The notes below the pieces were generated by a model. The model made no database searches, was not told where the DNA came from, and was given only the letters and a program-made list of their open reading frames with translations. From Paracoccaceae bacterium (GTDB lineage: Bacteria > Pseudomonadota > Alphaproteobacteria > Rhodobacterales > Rhodobacteraceae), in contig REER01000041.1 of NCBI GenBank assembly GCA_007694945.1, forward strand, positions 25,893 to 89,892: a DNA stretch of 64,000 nucleotides, in the 5' to 3' direction. Shown one piece after another: positions 26,496-36,224 of the stretch (its first letter is position 1; each line of letters begins with the position of its first letter). The position numbers and the translations under genes are program-made.

Positions 26496-28309
26496 CTGCG
26501 TCCGAACAGCTTTTCGATCTGGGCCAGGTCGAGTTCGACATAGGTGGGCCGCCCATGATTGCACTGGCCCGAGAGCGGTGTCGCCTCCATCTCGCGCAGG
26601 AGCGCGTTCATCTCCTCGACGCGCATACTGCGGCCTGCGCGGATCGAGCCATGGCAAGAGATGCGCGAGAGCACTGCATCGATCCGCGCCTCCAGCCCCG
26701 CGCTGGAGCCCAGATCGGCCAATTCGTCGAGAATGTCACGCATCAGGGCGCGCGCGTCGATCTCGCCCAGAATCGCCGGGGTCTCACGGACGACCACTGC
26801 CGTGCCGCCGAAAGGCTCGACAGTGAGGCCAAGGCGGGCGAGGTCCGGGGCGAAGTCCAGTAGCTGAGCGGCCTCAGCGGCGCTCAATTCCACAATCTCG
26901 GGAATGAGAAGCGCCTGCGCGGCGATGCCATTCGCGTTACGCTGGCGCTTGAGGCGCTCATAGACCAGCCGCTCATGCGCGGCGTGCTGGTCCACGATCA
27001 CCATGCCACGCAAGGTCTGGGCGAGGATGTAGGTGTCGTGGAGCTGTGCGCGGGCCGCACCCAGCGGCGCGGCATGGGGCGCCTCAAGCGCGGGCTCGGC
27101 ACGCGCGGCGGGCGGGGTCTGCCACTCGGACTGCGCATCTGCGAGCCCTGCGGGCGCCTGAAGCTGGTAGGCGGCCTGCGCGGCGCGTGCAGAGGGACGG
27201 TCACTGGTATAACGGCGCGATGGCTGCGCCATCGCGCCCAGCATTGCCCCGGCCACAGCGCTGGCCGAACGGTGCCCGCCCTCGGCCAGCGCATGGCGCA
27301 GCCCCGAAACGATCAGCCCGCGCGCCAGCCCCGGATCGCGGAAGCGCACTTCGGTCTTGGCCGGGTGGACATTCACATCCACCAGTTCCGGCGCGCAGTC
27401 AATATTGAGCACCACCACGGGGTGCCGGTCGCGCGCCATCACATCGGAATAGGCCGCACGCAGGGCGCCGATCAGCAGCTTGTCGCGCACCGGGCGGCCA
27501 TTTACGAAGAGATATTGCGCCACCGCCGCGCCGCGCGAATAGGTCGGCAGACTCGCGAAGCCGGTCAGACGCAGGCCTTCGCGCTCGGTGTCGATGCGCA
27601 GCGCGTTTTCGGTGAAGCCAGGCCCGAGCACGGCGGCAACGCGCTCTTCGAGTGCGTCGAAGAGCGCGCCCTGAGCGGCGTCAAGGCGGAGCAGTTCGCG
27701 CGGGGCCTGCTGCGAGACATCCGCGAGGGTGAAGCCGACATAGGGCGCCGAGAGGGATAGGCGGCGGACAGTGTCGGCGATGGCCTGTGCCTCGGCACGC
27801 TCGGAGCGCATGAATTTGAGCCGCGCGGGCGTGGCGTGGAAGAGGTCTCGCAGCTCGACCGTGGTGCCATGGGGCGCGGCTTCAGGGCGCAGTTTGCTGA
27901 TGCGACCGCCCGTGACGCTGATCCGGGCGCCCTCACTCCCCGCGGCCCGCGAGGTGATCGTCAGCCGACCAACCGCGCCGAGAGAGGGCAAGGCCTCGCC
28001 CCGAAAGCCGAAAGAGCGGATGTCGAGCAGGTCGGAGCCGTCGATCTTGGATGTGGCATGGCGCGAGAGCGCAAGCGGCAGGTCGTCAGGGGCCATGCCA
28101 TGCCCGTTATCGCGCACGCGGATGAGCGTCTTGCCGCCATCGGCATAGGCAATCTCGATGCGCGTGGCGCCTGCATCGAGCGCATTCTCGAGCAGTTCCT
28201 TGACCGCCGAGGCGGGCCGCTCGACCACCTCGCCCGCAGCGATGCGGTTGACGGCAGCCTCGTCAAGCTGGCGTATTTCCGGGCGTATCTTGCGGTCAGG
28301 TGCATTCAT
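26492..28309 (-). CDS. mutL: DNA mismatch repair protein MutL
   Basis: 605 residues. The GHKL ATPase N-terminus has ELLENALDAGATRIEI, DNGHGM and GFRGEAL. The C-terminal dimerisation domain has the endonuclease motif DQHAAHERLVYE (DQHAx2Ex4E) and QCNHGRP, so this MutL should nick DNA itself, as in bacteria lacking MutH. It links MutS mismatch recognition to excision. It heads the mutL-rmuC-photolyase-like group and lies 40 bases after the M16 peptidase gene. Confidence 0.96.
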   Translation of the reverse strand: MNAPDRKIRPEIRQLDEAAVNRIAAGEVVERPASAVKELLENALDAGATRIEIAYADGGKTLIRVRDNGHGMAPDDLPLALSRHATSKIDGSDLLDIRSFGFRGEALPSLGAVGRLTITSRAAGSEGARISVTGGRISKLRPEAAPHGTTVELRDLFHATPARLKFMRSERAEAQAIADTVRRLSLSAPYVGFTLADVSQQAPRELLRLDAAQGALFDALEERVAAVLGPGFTENALRIDTEREGLRLTGFASLPTYSRGAAVAQYLFVNGRPVRDKLLIGALRAAYSDVMARDRHPVVVLNIDCAPELVDVNVHPAKTEVRFRDPGLARGLIVSGLRHALAEGGHRSASAVAGAMLGAMAQPSRRYTSDRPSARAAQAAYQLQAPAGLADAQSEWQTPPAARAEPALEAPHAAPLGAARAQLHDTYILAQTLRGMVIVDQHAAHERLVYERLKRQRNANGIAAQALLIPEIVELSAAEAAQLLDFAPDLARLGLTVEPFGGTAVVVRETPAILGEIDARALMRDILDELADLGSSAGLEARIDAVLSRISCHGSIRAGRSMRVEEMNALLREMEATPLSGQCNHGRPTYVELDLAQIEKLFGRR

Positions 28310-28349
28310 GCTACAGGATGTAGCACGCCCGCGCCCCTGCTGCCAAGCC

Positions 28350-29645
28350 TCAGTTCAGCCCCACGGGCTGTCCCACGACTACAAAAACCAATCCCTCGGG
28401 GTCGAAAAGCCGTTCGGCGACCGCGTTCAGTTCATCCAGTGTAAGCGCACGGATCATGTCATTGCGGTGGTTCACGTAATCTATGCCGAACTCCTGATAT
28501 TGCATCGAGGCCATGATCGAGGCGATGGAGGAATTGCCGTCAAACCGCAGCGGATAAGCCCCGGTCAGATAGGTGACAATACGCTCGCGTTCGGCTTCGG
28601 TGATGCCCTCATCAGACATTTGCGCCCATTCCTCGCGCAACAGCTCTATCACATTCTCAACATTCTGATTATCTGTCGAGACCCGACCCTGAAAACTGTT
28701 CCCCAACAGGCCCGCTGATAAAAACGTTCCAATCCCATAGGTTAGGCCACGCTCCACGCGAAGGTTCTGCATCAGGCGGGTACCAAAACGACCGCCACCG
28801 AATGCTTCGTTCAGGACAAATGCTGCAAGGAAGTCCGGATCATCGCGGCTGATCCCCGAATGCCCGAAAGCGACCACGGATTGCGGCCCGTCAAAAGGCA
28901 CGACCTCAAACCCGGCGCTTGCCTCGAACTCCACTGGGTCGGGCAATGGCGCGCCGGTCTCGGGGATGCCCTCGAACAGCCGGTCGATCAGCGCGCCCAG
29001 TGTCTCGGCATCCACATCACCTGCGGCACCGATGAACACACGGTCGCGCGCGATGGAGCCCTGATGCGCGGCCAGCAATGCGTCACGGTCCAGCGCGGCA
29101 ACAGTCTCGAGCGTGCCATCACTCTCGCGCGCATAGGGGTGCCCCTCGAAGGCCGTGCGCGCAAAGGCACGCGAGGCGATCATGTTCGGGTTGAGCGCGT
29201 CACGGCGCAGGCTGGCCAGTTTCTGGTTGCGCACCCGCGCGATGGCATCCTCGTCAAAACGCGGCTCGGTCAGCGCAAGGCGCAGATGGTCTATGACCGC
29301 CTCGGCATCCTCGGTCAGGAAGCGCGCTGAAACCGACACTGTGTCGCGTCCGGAATCGAAGCTCAGCCGGGCGGCAAGCTCTTCGGTGCGGGCGGCAAAG
29401 GTCTGCGCGTCCATATCGCCCGCGCCTTCGCTGAGCAGCGAGGTCATCAGGCTGACCGCTCCGGCCTGTTCATCAGGCTCGATATTGGCACCGCCCGCAA
29501 AAATCAGTTCCAGCGAGATGAACGGGATGGAGTTTTCCTCAACCAGCCAGGCCTCGAGCCCCGAGGGGGCGGTGACCGGAGTGATATCGACCTCGGCGCG
29601 CAGCGGAAAGGCGAACAGCAGAAACAGGGCAACGAGGCGTTTCAT
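28350..29645 (-). CDS. M16 family peptidase-like protein, non-catalytic partner
   Basis: 431 residues. Signal peptide MKRLVALFLLFAFPLRA, so periplasmic. It has the M16 (pitrilysin-like) two-domain fold pattern, but the position of the HxxEH zinc motif reads SLMTSLLSEGAG, so the catalytic histidines and glutamate are lost. The R/Y-type C-terminal substrate site is present in RGLTYGIG (near 300). Such proteins pair with an active M16 subunit to form the closed proteolytic chamber. It overlaps the active partner gene by four bases (ATGA). Confidence 0.88.
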   Translation of the reverse strand: MKRLVALFLLFAFPLRAEVDITPVTAPSGLEAWLVEENSIPFISLELIFAGGANIEPDEQAGAVSLMTSLLSEGAGDMDAQTFAARTEELAARLSFDSGRDTVSVSARFLTEDAEAVIDHLRLALTEPRFDEDAIARVRNQKLASLRRDALNPNMIASRAFARTAFEGHPYARESDGTLETVAALDRDALLAAHQGSIARDRVFIGAAGDVDAETLGALIDRLFEGIPETGAPLPDPVEFEASAGFEVVPFDGPQSVVAFGHSGISRDDPDFLAAFVLNEAFGGGRFGTRLMQNLRVERGLTYGIGTFLSAGLLGNSFQGRVSTDNQNVENVIELLREEWAQMSDEGITEAERERIVTYLTGAYPLRFDGNSSIASIMASMQYQEFGIDYVNHRNDMIRALTLDELNAVAERLFDPEGLVFVVVGQPVGLN

Positions 29646-30997
29646 TGGCTCAACTCCGCAGCTTGTTCAGTTTCTGGCGTGGTCAGGAACCCGGTCACGG
29701 AGGCGCGCTTGTCGAGAAGCATCTGTCCGGCGGCGATGACATCCTCGGGCGTTACGGCCTCGAGCGCGTCGATCCATCCGGTTACATCATCGATCTTCAG
29801 CCCGACACTGAGCGCGATCCCGAATTGACGCGCGCGGCGTTGCGTATCATCAAGCGCGTAAATCTCGGAGGCGCGCAACTGGCGGCGCACACGCTCGAAC
29901 TGCGCTCGGTCAACGCCCTCTTCCAGAAACGCGGCGATCACCCGATCAAGGGCTGCTTCACCCTCTTCCAGCGAGACGCCATCGACCGGCGCCATCCCGA
30001 TGTTGAACACACCGTAATCGCGCGCCAGACCATTGTAACCGGCCCAGGCCGAGAGCGCGATGCCCTCTTCGAAATTGAGCCGCCGCTCCAGCACCGAGGT
30101 CGTCGAACTGCCGCCCAGAAGGGCTGCGAGCATCTGGAGTGCCGCTGCTTCTGACTGATCACCCGACTGGCGCACCGGCGCCAGATACATGCGGCTGACA
30201 TAGGGTGTGCCGACGCGCGCATCTTCAAACACGAGCCGCCGCGCGGCCAGATGCGGGGGCTCGGAAGGGCGCGGCACCTGAACGATATGCGGGTTGGGCG
30301 GGAGTGGGCCGTAATGCGCCTCGGCCAGTGCCAGCGCTTCGTCAGTGTCCACATCTCCCGCGATCACGGCAATCGCGTTATTGGGGCCGTAATGCGCGCG
30401 ATAGAACTCCATGGCCATCTCGCCGGTCAATTGCTCCATATCATGACGCCAGCCGAGGATCGGGACACCATAGGGATGTTCCTTGTAGAGCGCGGCCAAC
30501 ATGGCCTCGTTGAATTGCGCGCCGACGCGGCTTTCCAACACCTGACCGCGTTCTTCGAGAATAACATCACGCTCGGGCAGCCATTCGGCTTCGGTAAAGG
30601 AGAGGTTGACCATGCGGTCGGCCTCCATCTCGATCATCAACTCGAGTCGATCAGCCGCAACGCGCTGGAAGAAACCGGTGTAATCCCACGACACAAAAGC
30701 ATTATCGCGCCCACCATTGGCCTCGACCACAGCCGAGAGTTCCCCCGGGGCCATGGTTTCGGTGCCCTTGAACATCAGATGTTCAAGAAAATGCGCGATC
30801 CCCGACTGGCCCGGCGGCTCATCTGCCGCCCCTGCACGATACCACACCATGTTCACCACGACAGGCGCGCGGCGATCCTCAATGATGACCACTTCCATGC
30901 CATTGTCGAGAACGTGGTGCGAGACAGGCTCAGCCGGAGCCGGAGTGGCGAGCGCAAGGGGAAGAAAGGCCGCGAAGGCAAGATGGCGCGCGAACAT
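29642..30997 (-). CDS. M16 family zinc peptidase, catalytic subunit
   Basis: 451 residues. Signal peptide MFARHLAFAAFLPLALATPA, cleaved near AEP, so periplasmic or membrane-associated. The inverted zinc motif HxxEH is intact (H69, E72, H73 in HFLEHLMFKG), with the distal glutamate in the EERGQVLESRVG helix region. It probably degrades peptides (signal or transit-like) together with the inactive partner encoded just downstream. Start ATG 30997 has AGGAGG six bases upstream; an upstream in-frame ATG at 31060 lacks such a site and would hide the signal peptide. Confidence 0.92.
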   Translation of the reverse strand: MFARHLAFAAFLPLALATPAPAEPVSHHVLDNGMEVVIIEDRRAPVVVNMVWYRAGAADEPPGQSGIAHFLEHLMFKGTETMAPGELSAVVEANGGRDNAFVSWDYTGFFQRVAADRLELMIEMEADRMVNLSFTEAEWLPERDVILEERGQVLESRVGAQFNEAMLAALYKEHPYGVPILGWRHDMEQLTGEMAMEFYRAHYGPNNAIAVIAGDVDTDEALALAEAHYGPLPPNPHIVQVPRPSEPPHLAARRLVFEDARVGTPYVSRMYLAPVRQSGDQSEAAALQMLAALLGGSSTTSVLERRLNFEEGIALSAWAGYNGLARDYGVFNIGMAPVDGVSLEEGEAALDRVIAAFLEEGVDRAQFERVRRQLRASEIYALDDTQRRARQFGIALSVGLKIDDVTGWIDALEAVTPEDVIAAGQMLLDKRASVTGFLTTPETEQAAELSQ

Positions 30998-31071
30998 GGG
31001 CAACCTCCTGAGGTTTTCCGGTAAGCTACGGCATTGCCTACTGGTTTCAAGCGGCTGCACGCGAATGTGTG

Positions 31072-31092
31072 GTGCCGGGAGAGTCCCGGCAC
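31072..31092 (-). terminator. hairpin after the DUF4399 gene
   Basis: Perfect 9-bp stem GTGCCGGGA/TCCCGGCAC (31072-31080 with 31084-31092), GAG loop, eight bases after the DUF4399 stop. It lacks a T tract on the transcribed side, so it may be a processing or partial termination site within the run of minus-strand genes. Confidence 0.5.
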
Positions 31093-31100
31093 GAACAAGG

Positions 31101-31559
31101 TCACTCGACTGTCAGCGTGATCACTTCGCTAATCAGCGGCGGATCATGCGGCAAGTGCATATCATCGGCCATGATCAGCACGAAACTATGCTCGCCAGCG
31201 GGCAAATCCAGCGTCACCTCGGTCTGACCACCGCCGAAATGGAGGTTCTGGTCATCGAAGGGGAATGGCTCGTTCAGATCGACATCGGCTGGGTCAATGT
31301 TGATCAGCATGTGATGGTGACCCGTATCGGGCCAGTTCGCCCCTGCGGGCGCCACCCCGATCCCGCGGGCACCGAACTGGAACGTCACCGGGTTCGAAAC
31401 AGTTTCGCCATCAGAGGGCGAGATGAAATAGACCATCGCCCCTTCGGGCGAGGGTGTGCGTTCGACCGCGCCGTGGTCATGACTGTGGCTGTGGCTGTCA
31501 GCGAGCGCCTGCCCGGCAAGCAGGGTAAAGGCAGTTGCAAGAATGATGTGTTTCTGCAT
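31101..31559 (-). CDS. DUF4399 periplasmic protein
   Basis: 152 residues. It begins MQKHIILATAFTLLAGQALA, a clear signal peptide, followed by a His-rich mature N-terminus (SHSHSHDHG) and a domain with GHHHMLIN and LPAGEHSFVLIMAD that fits DUF4399. The His clusters suggest metal binding, but this is inference. The upstream in-frame sequence before ATG 31559 is antisense of other reading and is rejected. No function is established for the family. Confidence 0.85.
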   Translation of the reverse strand: MQKHIILATAFTLLAGQALADSHSHSHDHGAVERTPSPEGAMVYFISPSDGETVSNPVTFQFGARGIGVAPAGANWPDTGHHHMLINIDPADVDLNEPFPFDDQNLHFGGGQTEVTLDLPAGEHSFVLIMADDMHLPHDPPLISEVITLTVE

Positions 31560-31647
31560 GATTCTCCTCCCATCTGGCAGAATGCCAAGATAAGGGGATG
31601 ATAGCACGATTACGGAAAACTGGACATTGCTTCTCTCACGCCAGAGT

Positions 31648-32172
31648 CTAGTCGTTCTCAGGCGGAGCCGTCGGGGTACGCACCCCGGCGCGGCGCCAGC
31701 GTTCAAGCTCGGCATATTTGTCCAGCCACATGAATTCATATGCATTGTGATAGACATTGACCGCGAAGAGCCGTTCCAGCAGGCGCCCCTGATTACGGCG
31801 GCGGAATTCGAGATCTTCGGCGGCGAGTTGCTCGCGAATATCTGCGTCACGGCCAAAGCGGCTTACATGGTTGACGATAGCCCCGTCCACCTGCCCGCCC
31901 CCCATGGCGAGCGCCGGATTGCCGCCCAGCGCGCGGGCAATATCTGCGCGGGGTTGCGGATCGACCCGGTTCACACCACCGGGATTGGGCTCAGGCAGTT
32001 CGGCCAGACTGGGTGGCATTTCCAGTGGCTTGGTCGGAACGATGCTGAATTCATCGGGGCGCCGGTCTTCAGAGCCGGCATGCATCAGGATGGGGTTTTC
32101 GCGGTCCGTGCAGGCGCCGAGCAGCATAAGTGCCACGCCCATCGCTGCGAAGATCACCTGCCTGAATGCCAT
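31648..32172 (-). CDS. DUF3035 outer-membrane lipoprotein (BamF-like)
   Basis: 174 residues. Lipoprotein signal with lipobox LLGAC (cysteine at residue 21), then a Pro-rich segment (about 35-70) and a polar C-terminal half with RRRNQGRLLERLF. DUF3035 lipoproteins include the BamF subunit described for the beta-barrel assembly machinery of alphaproteobacteria; the identification here rests on recalled family layout and is moderate. It follows lspA, the signal peptidase that would mature it, 84 bases downstream. Confidence 0.75.
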   Translation of the reverse strand: MAFRQVIFAAMGVALMLLGACTDRENPILMHAGSEDRRPDEFSIVPTKPLEMPPSLAELPEPNPGGVNRVDPQPRADIARALGGNPALAMGGGQVDGAIVNHVSRFGRDADIREQLAAEDLEFRRRNQGRLLERLFAVNVYHNAYEFMWLDKYAELERWRRAGVRTPTAPPEND

Positions 32173-32256
32173 CGGGCACCCCTTCCCTGCTATCCCTCAG
32201 CCGCTCTTAACGCATTTATGCGCGCGCGTCACGCCCTGCGCGACGGCTTGCGCACA

Positions 32257-32739
32257 TCACTTGCCCGTGTCAGCCTTGCTGCTGCGCCCGGAAAATACAA
32301 TCAGCAGGAACGCGCCCAGAAAAATGCCGATATCCGCAACATTGAAAGAATACGGATTTCTGATGGCGCAACAAGACATGTTGATGAAATCGGCCACAGC
32401 CCCCCAGCGCACGCGGTCGATGACATTGCCAAGCGCGCCACCGACCAGCAGCCCCGCACCGATCTGCATCATGCGGCTGGCGCCGTCACGTTTCACCCAG
32501 AACCAGACCACCGCGCAAATCGCAAAGGCAATCGCAATCAGCATATAACGCGTCACGTCGCTGTCTGACGCGAACAGGCCGAAATTGATGCCCGCGTTCC
32601 AGGCCATGGCGAAATTCAGATAGGGGTCGAATACCGGGATGAAGAGGCGCTGGTCAAGCGCCATGAGGTCGATCACGGCCCATTTGCTGGCCTGATCGGC
32701 AATGAGCATGACTGCCAGAACTCCTGTTGCAAGCCGCAT
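32257..32739 (-). CDS. lspA: lipoprotein signal peptidase (signal peptidase II)
   Basis: 160 residues with four membrane helices. Catalytic aspartates sit in the conserved GNVIDRV and AVADFI segments (near residues 110-130), and the N-terminal helix has ADQASKW. It cleaves prolipoproteins before the lipidated cysteine. I favour ATG 32739, with GGGGAG seven bases upstream; ATG 32754 overlaps the purH stop and is the alternative. The downstream gene encodes a lipoprotein. Confidence 0.94.
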   Translation of the reverse strand: MRLATGVLAVMLIADQASKWAVIDLMALDQRLFIPVFDPYLNFAMAWNAGINFGLFASDSDVTRYMLIAIAFAICAVVWFWVKRDGASRMMQIGAGLLVGGALGNVIDRVRWGAVADFINMSCCAIRNPYSFNVADIGIFLGAFLLIVFSGRSSKADTGK

Positions 32740-32753
32740 GGCCGCTCTCCCCA

Positions 32754-34343
32754 TTAATGCCGGAAATGTCGTTGGCCAGTGAACACCATCGCGAGCCCCG
32801 CGGCATCGGCAGCCGCGATCACTTCATGATCCCGCATCGACCCGCCCGGCTGAATGATGGCCGTCGCCCCGGCATCTGCTGCGGCGAGGAGCCCATCGGC
32901 GAAAGGGAAGAACGCGTCCGAGGCCACGACCGAACCCTGCGTGAGCGGCGCGGGCAGCGCCAGCACTTCGGCCATGTCGCGGGCTTTCTGGGCCGCGATG
33001 CGGGTCGAATCGATCCGGCTCATCTGGCCCGCCCCCACACCAACGGTCGCCTGATCCTTCACATAGACAATGGCGTTCGATTTGACATGCTTGGCCACTT
33101 TCCACGCGAAGAGCAGATCGGCCAGTTCGCCCTCGCTGGGCGAGCGCCGGGTGACGACCTTCAGATCATCGGCTTGCAGCATGCCGTTGTCGCGATCCTG
33201 TGCCAGAAACCCGCCCGCGACCTGCCGATAGGACAGCCCCGGCAGCGCCGGATTGGCGAGCCCGGGGGTGGTCAGCAGGCGCAGGTTCTTCTTGCCTGCG
33301 AAATGGGCTATCGCATCGACATCAGCCCCCGGCGCGATCACGACCTCAGTAAAGATCGCCGTGATGGCCTCGGCCGTGGCGAGGTCGAGCTTGGAGTTGA
33401 GCGCGACGATACCGCCGAAGGCCGAGGTGCGGTCGCAGTCATAGGCGCGCGCATAGGCTTCGGCCAGCGTGGCACCACGCGCGACCCCGCAGGGGTTGGC
33501 GTGCTTGACGATGGCGCAGGCCGGGCCATCGCCGGGCAGAAATTCCGAGACCAGCTCGAACGCGGCATCGGTGTCGTTGATGTTGTTATAACTCAGTTCC
33601 TTGCCCTGATGCTGGCTCGCGGTGGCGACACCGGGGCGGTCCGTGCCGTCGCGGTAGAACGCCGCCACCTGATGCGGATTCTCACCATAGCGCAGAGTCT
33701 GCGCCAGAACCCCGGCAAAGGCGCGACGCCGGGGTGCGGGCTCGTCTATGGCCCCCGCCATCCAGGTCGACACGGCGGCATCATAGGCCGCGGTGCACGC
33801 ATAGGCGCGCTGCGCCAGTTTCTGGCGGAAGCATAGCCGCGTCTTGCCGTCATGCGTGTCGAGTTCCGACAGCAGCGGGATGTAATCCTCGGGGTCGGTC
33901 ACAACGCTGACAAAGGCATGGTTCTTGGCCGCGGCCCGGATCATCGCAGGTCCGCCGATATCGATATTCTCGATCGCCTCGGCATAATCGGCATCACGCG
34001 CGACGGTCGCCTCGAACGGGTAAAGATTGACCACCAGAAGGTCGATTGGCGCGATGCCATGGGCGTCCATCGCGCCCACATGCGCCTCATTGTCACGCAC
34101 TGCCAGCAGCCCGCCATGTACCGCCGGGTGCAAGGTCTTGACGCGGCCATCCATCATCTCGGGAAAACCCGTCACATCGGCCACATCCTGCACTTTCAGT
34201 CCCGCCTCGCGCAGCGCGCTGGCAGTGCCGCCAGTCGAGACCAATGCGACATTTCGCGCGGCCAGCGCCTTGCCCAGATCGATCAGGCCGGTCTTGTCGG
34301 AGACAGAGATCAGGGCGCGTTTCAGCGGGGCGAGGTCAGTCAT
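32754..34343 (-). CDS. purH: bifunctional AICAR formyltransferase/IMP cyclohydrolase
   Basis: 529 residues, full length. The N-terminal IMP cyclohydrolase domain (about 1-195) has [11 protein letters not shown] and [14 protein letters not shown]. The C-terminal AICAR transformylase (about 200-529) has [19 protein letters not shown] and DAFFPFADG. It performs the last two steps of purine synthesis. It is flanked by the heparinase-like gene (24 bases upstream) and lspA, which starts just past its end. Confidence 0.97.
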   Translation of the reverse strand: MTDLAPLKRALISVSDKTGLIDLGKALAARNVALVSTGGTASALREAGLKVQDVADVTGFPEMMDGRVKTLHPAVHGGLLAVRDNEAHVGAMDAHGIAPIDLLVVNLYPFEATVARDADYAEAIENIDIGGPAMIRAAAKNHAFVSVVTDPEDYIPLLSELDTHDGKTRLCFRQKLAQRAYACTAAYDAAVSTWMAGAIDEPAPRRRAFAGVLAQTLRYGENPHQVAAFYRDGTDRPGVATASQHQGKELSYNNINDTDAAFELVSEFLPGDGPACAIVKHANPCGVARGATLAEAYARAYDCDRTSAFGGIVALNSKLDLATAEAITAIFTEVVIAPGADVDAIAHFAGKKNLRLLTTPGLANPALPGLSYRQVAGGFLAQDRDNGMLQADDLKVVTRRSPSEGELADLLFAWKVAKHVKSNAIVYVKDQATVGVGAGQMSRIDSTRIAAQKARDMAEVLALPAPLTQGSVVASDAFFPFADGLLAAADAGATAIIQPGGSMRDHEVIAAADAAGLAMVFTGQRHFRH

Positions 34344-34367
34344 GATCGGTCCTTGATTGGTCAGCCG

Positions 34368-36113
34368 TTACAGATCGGCCAGGGCAAGCGGCTCATCGAC
34401 CTCTAGATCGCGAAGCGCGGTGGGCACATCCTGCGCCTTGGCCAGACTCCAAGTGATGCGGCTGGTATAGTCTTGTGCGCGCGAGGACAACACGATCTGC
34501 AGGCTTGGACGCGGTTTCAGACGGCCTTTTTCCAGATAGACCGAGGGGGCGAGGTCCAGTGCCAGCCCATTGGCGCGGAACACCCAGATCTCGCCAGATC
34601 GCAGGCTGATCGAGACCGCAGCGCCATTCATGTCGAGCGAGGCATCCGCTTCCGGGTGCAGGTGAAAGCGGATCGCAAATGGCAGCCCCGCCGCGCCCAT
34701 CCGCGCGCGCACGGCGTCGAAGCGGCGCCGGTCGGCCTTGCTGCTGGCCAACAGCACATCCTCGCCCGCAAGCACCCTCCCGTCAGCCGAGAGGTCGAGA
34801 TAGCGCAGATGCTCCAGCCCGTGGCTTTCAACATAGCCATCATGGCTGAGCGCGACCGCACGCGCATGTGGCGCGTGGCGAAACTCCAGCCCGACCTGGC
34901 GCGGTCCGTCCGAGAGCGCCGCCAAAGCCTTGTGCGTGCGGGCGAAGCGGGCCGATGAATAGCCTTCGAAGGCCAGCGTCGAATGCGAGGCGGTGGCGCG
35001 GCTGGCGCGATGCCAATCCGGCCCGAAACTGCGCCCGTCGCCGCAGGACACGATCACGGGCCGCCGGTTAGAGGTCAGTTCAAAGGCCAGCGTCGCTGCA
35101 TGGGCCTGCATAGGCGCGGCCTTCAGCGGCGGCGGCGCCGCGTCGATGATCACCGTGCAGCGCCCTGCCGCCAGCCGCGCAAAGCCCATCGCCTCATCGG
35201 TCGGCGCCCGCACGATCCGCCCCCGCAGCGCGTCATGGATCGCCAGCGCCGAGGCCAGCACGCCTTCGGACCCACGCCCGCCACCATGAAAGCGCGCCAG
35301 CCCGCCATCGGCATGGCGCAACACCCTGAGCGCGCCCGCAACACGGTCGAGCAACACCCCCAGCCGCTCATTGATGGGTCGGTCGTGGTCGGCAAGCGCC
35401 TGCGCCGCCCAGGCCAGCAACTCGAAGACCTGCAAAAGCTCCTCGGGATTGCGCGTGGCAAGTCCGCCATCACGACCGATCTGGCTCTCAGCGGCAAGCA
35501 GCACCCCGGCGCTTGCCTCCGACACATGCGCCTCCAGCCCGTCAAGTGCGAGCGTGGCGAACAGTAACCCGACCTGCGCCTCGATTCGCGGCAGACCGGG
35601 CGCTGCGCGTCTGGCACGGCGGAGCAGAAACCGGGCGTGCTGCGCCAACGCGCGGAGGAACTTCGCCTGCTGGTCGGCCTCCATACCCTGCATCAGGAAC
35701 ACAGCATGCACAATCCAGCGAATCATGCGCCGTCCGACCAGCCCCGGCGTCCAGCCGGGGCCGCGCCCGGGGCCGTATTGGGCCAACCAATCGGCCAGCC
35801 CCACCTGTGCCAGGGCGCGCGCCTGCGCATCACCAACGGCGGCCAGATCATCCAGCCAGACAAACCCATGGAGCGCCTCGAGCGCCGAAAAACTCTCGGC
35901 TTCAAAGGGCACCCGCCCGTTCGAGACCAGCAATTCACCTGCCATCAGGAAATTGCCCGCCAACATCTGCTTGCCCCGCGCGAATTGCCCCACGGCACGC
36001 GGTTCGGGCTGCGAGGTGAGCGCGGTTGCGCGTACGCGACCTGAAAGCCCGCGCGCCAGCAGGCGGTCGGACAAGCGGACAGGATGGGCGCCAGAAGCGC
36101 GCGCTTCACTCAC
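34368..36113 (-). CDS. heparinase II/III family protein
   Basis: 581 residues, no signal peptide. The N-terminal half (about 60-330) is an alpha/alpha toroid-like helical region; the C-terminal half (about 340-575) is the beta-rich Heparinase_II_III domain with HASTLAFE-like strands and HSTLAFEGYSSARFARTHKA. Family members are polysaccharide lyases on uronic-acid polymers. Alphaproteobacterial copies next to purH or rsmB are conserved, but no substrate is known. Absence of an export signal is odd for a lyase acting on an extracellular polymer. Confidence 0.85.
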   Translation of the reverse strand: MSEARASGAHPVRLSDRLLARGLSGRVRATALTSQPEPRAVGQFARGKQMLAGNFLMAGELLVSNGRVPFEAESFSALEALHGFVWLDDLAAVGDAQARALAQVGLADWLAQYGPGRGPGWTPGLVGRRMIRWIVHAVFLMQGMEADQQAKFLRALAQHARFLLRRARRAAPGLPRIEAQVGLLFATLALDGLEAHVSEASAGVLLAAESQIGRDGGLATRNPEELLQVFELLAWAAQALADHDRPINERLGVLLDRVAGALRVLRHADGGLARFHGGGRGSEGVLASALAIHDALRGRIVRAPTDEAMGFARLAAGRCTVIIDAAPPPLKAAPMQAHAATLAFELTSNRRPVIVSCGDGRSFGPDWHRASRATASHSTLAFEGYSSARFARTHKALAALSDGPRQVGLEFRHAPHARAVALSHDGYVESHGLEHLRYLDLSADGRVLAGEDVLLASSKADRRRFDAVRARMGAAGLPFAIRFHLHPEADASLDMNGAAVSISLRSGEIWVFRANGLALDLAPSVYLEKGRLKPRPSLQIVLSSRAQDYTSRITWSLAKAQDVPTALRDLEVDEPLALADL

Positions 36114-36224
36114 GATGACCTTGCCTCGATTCTTCTGCCTTGAGGGTGACAGAACGTGTTGACACCTTGTCTATCGGGCCATGACGCGGCTGTCATGCCT
36201 CTCCATGCAATGGCCTTGCGCATT

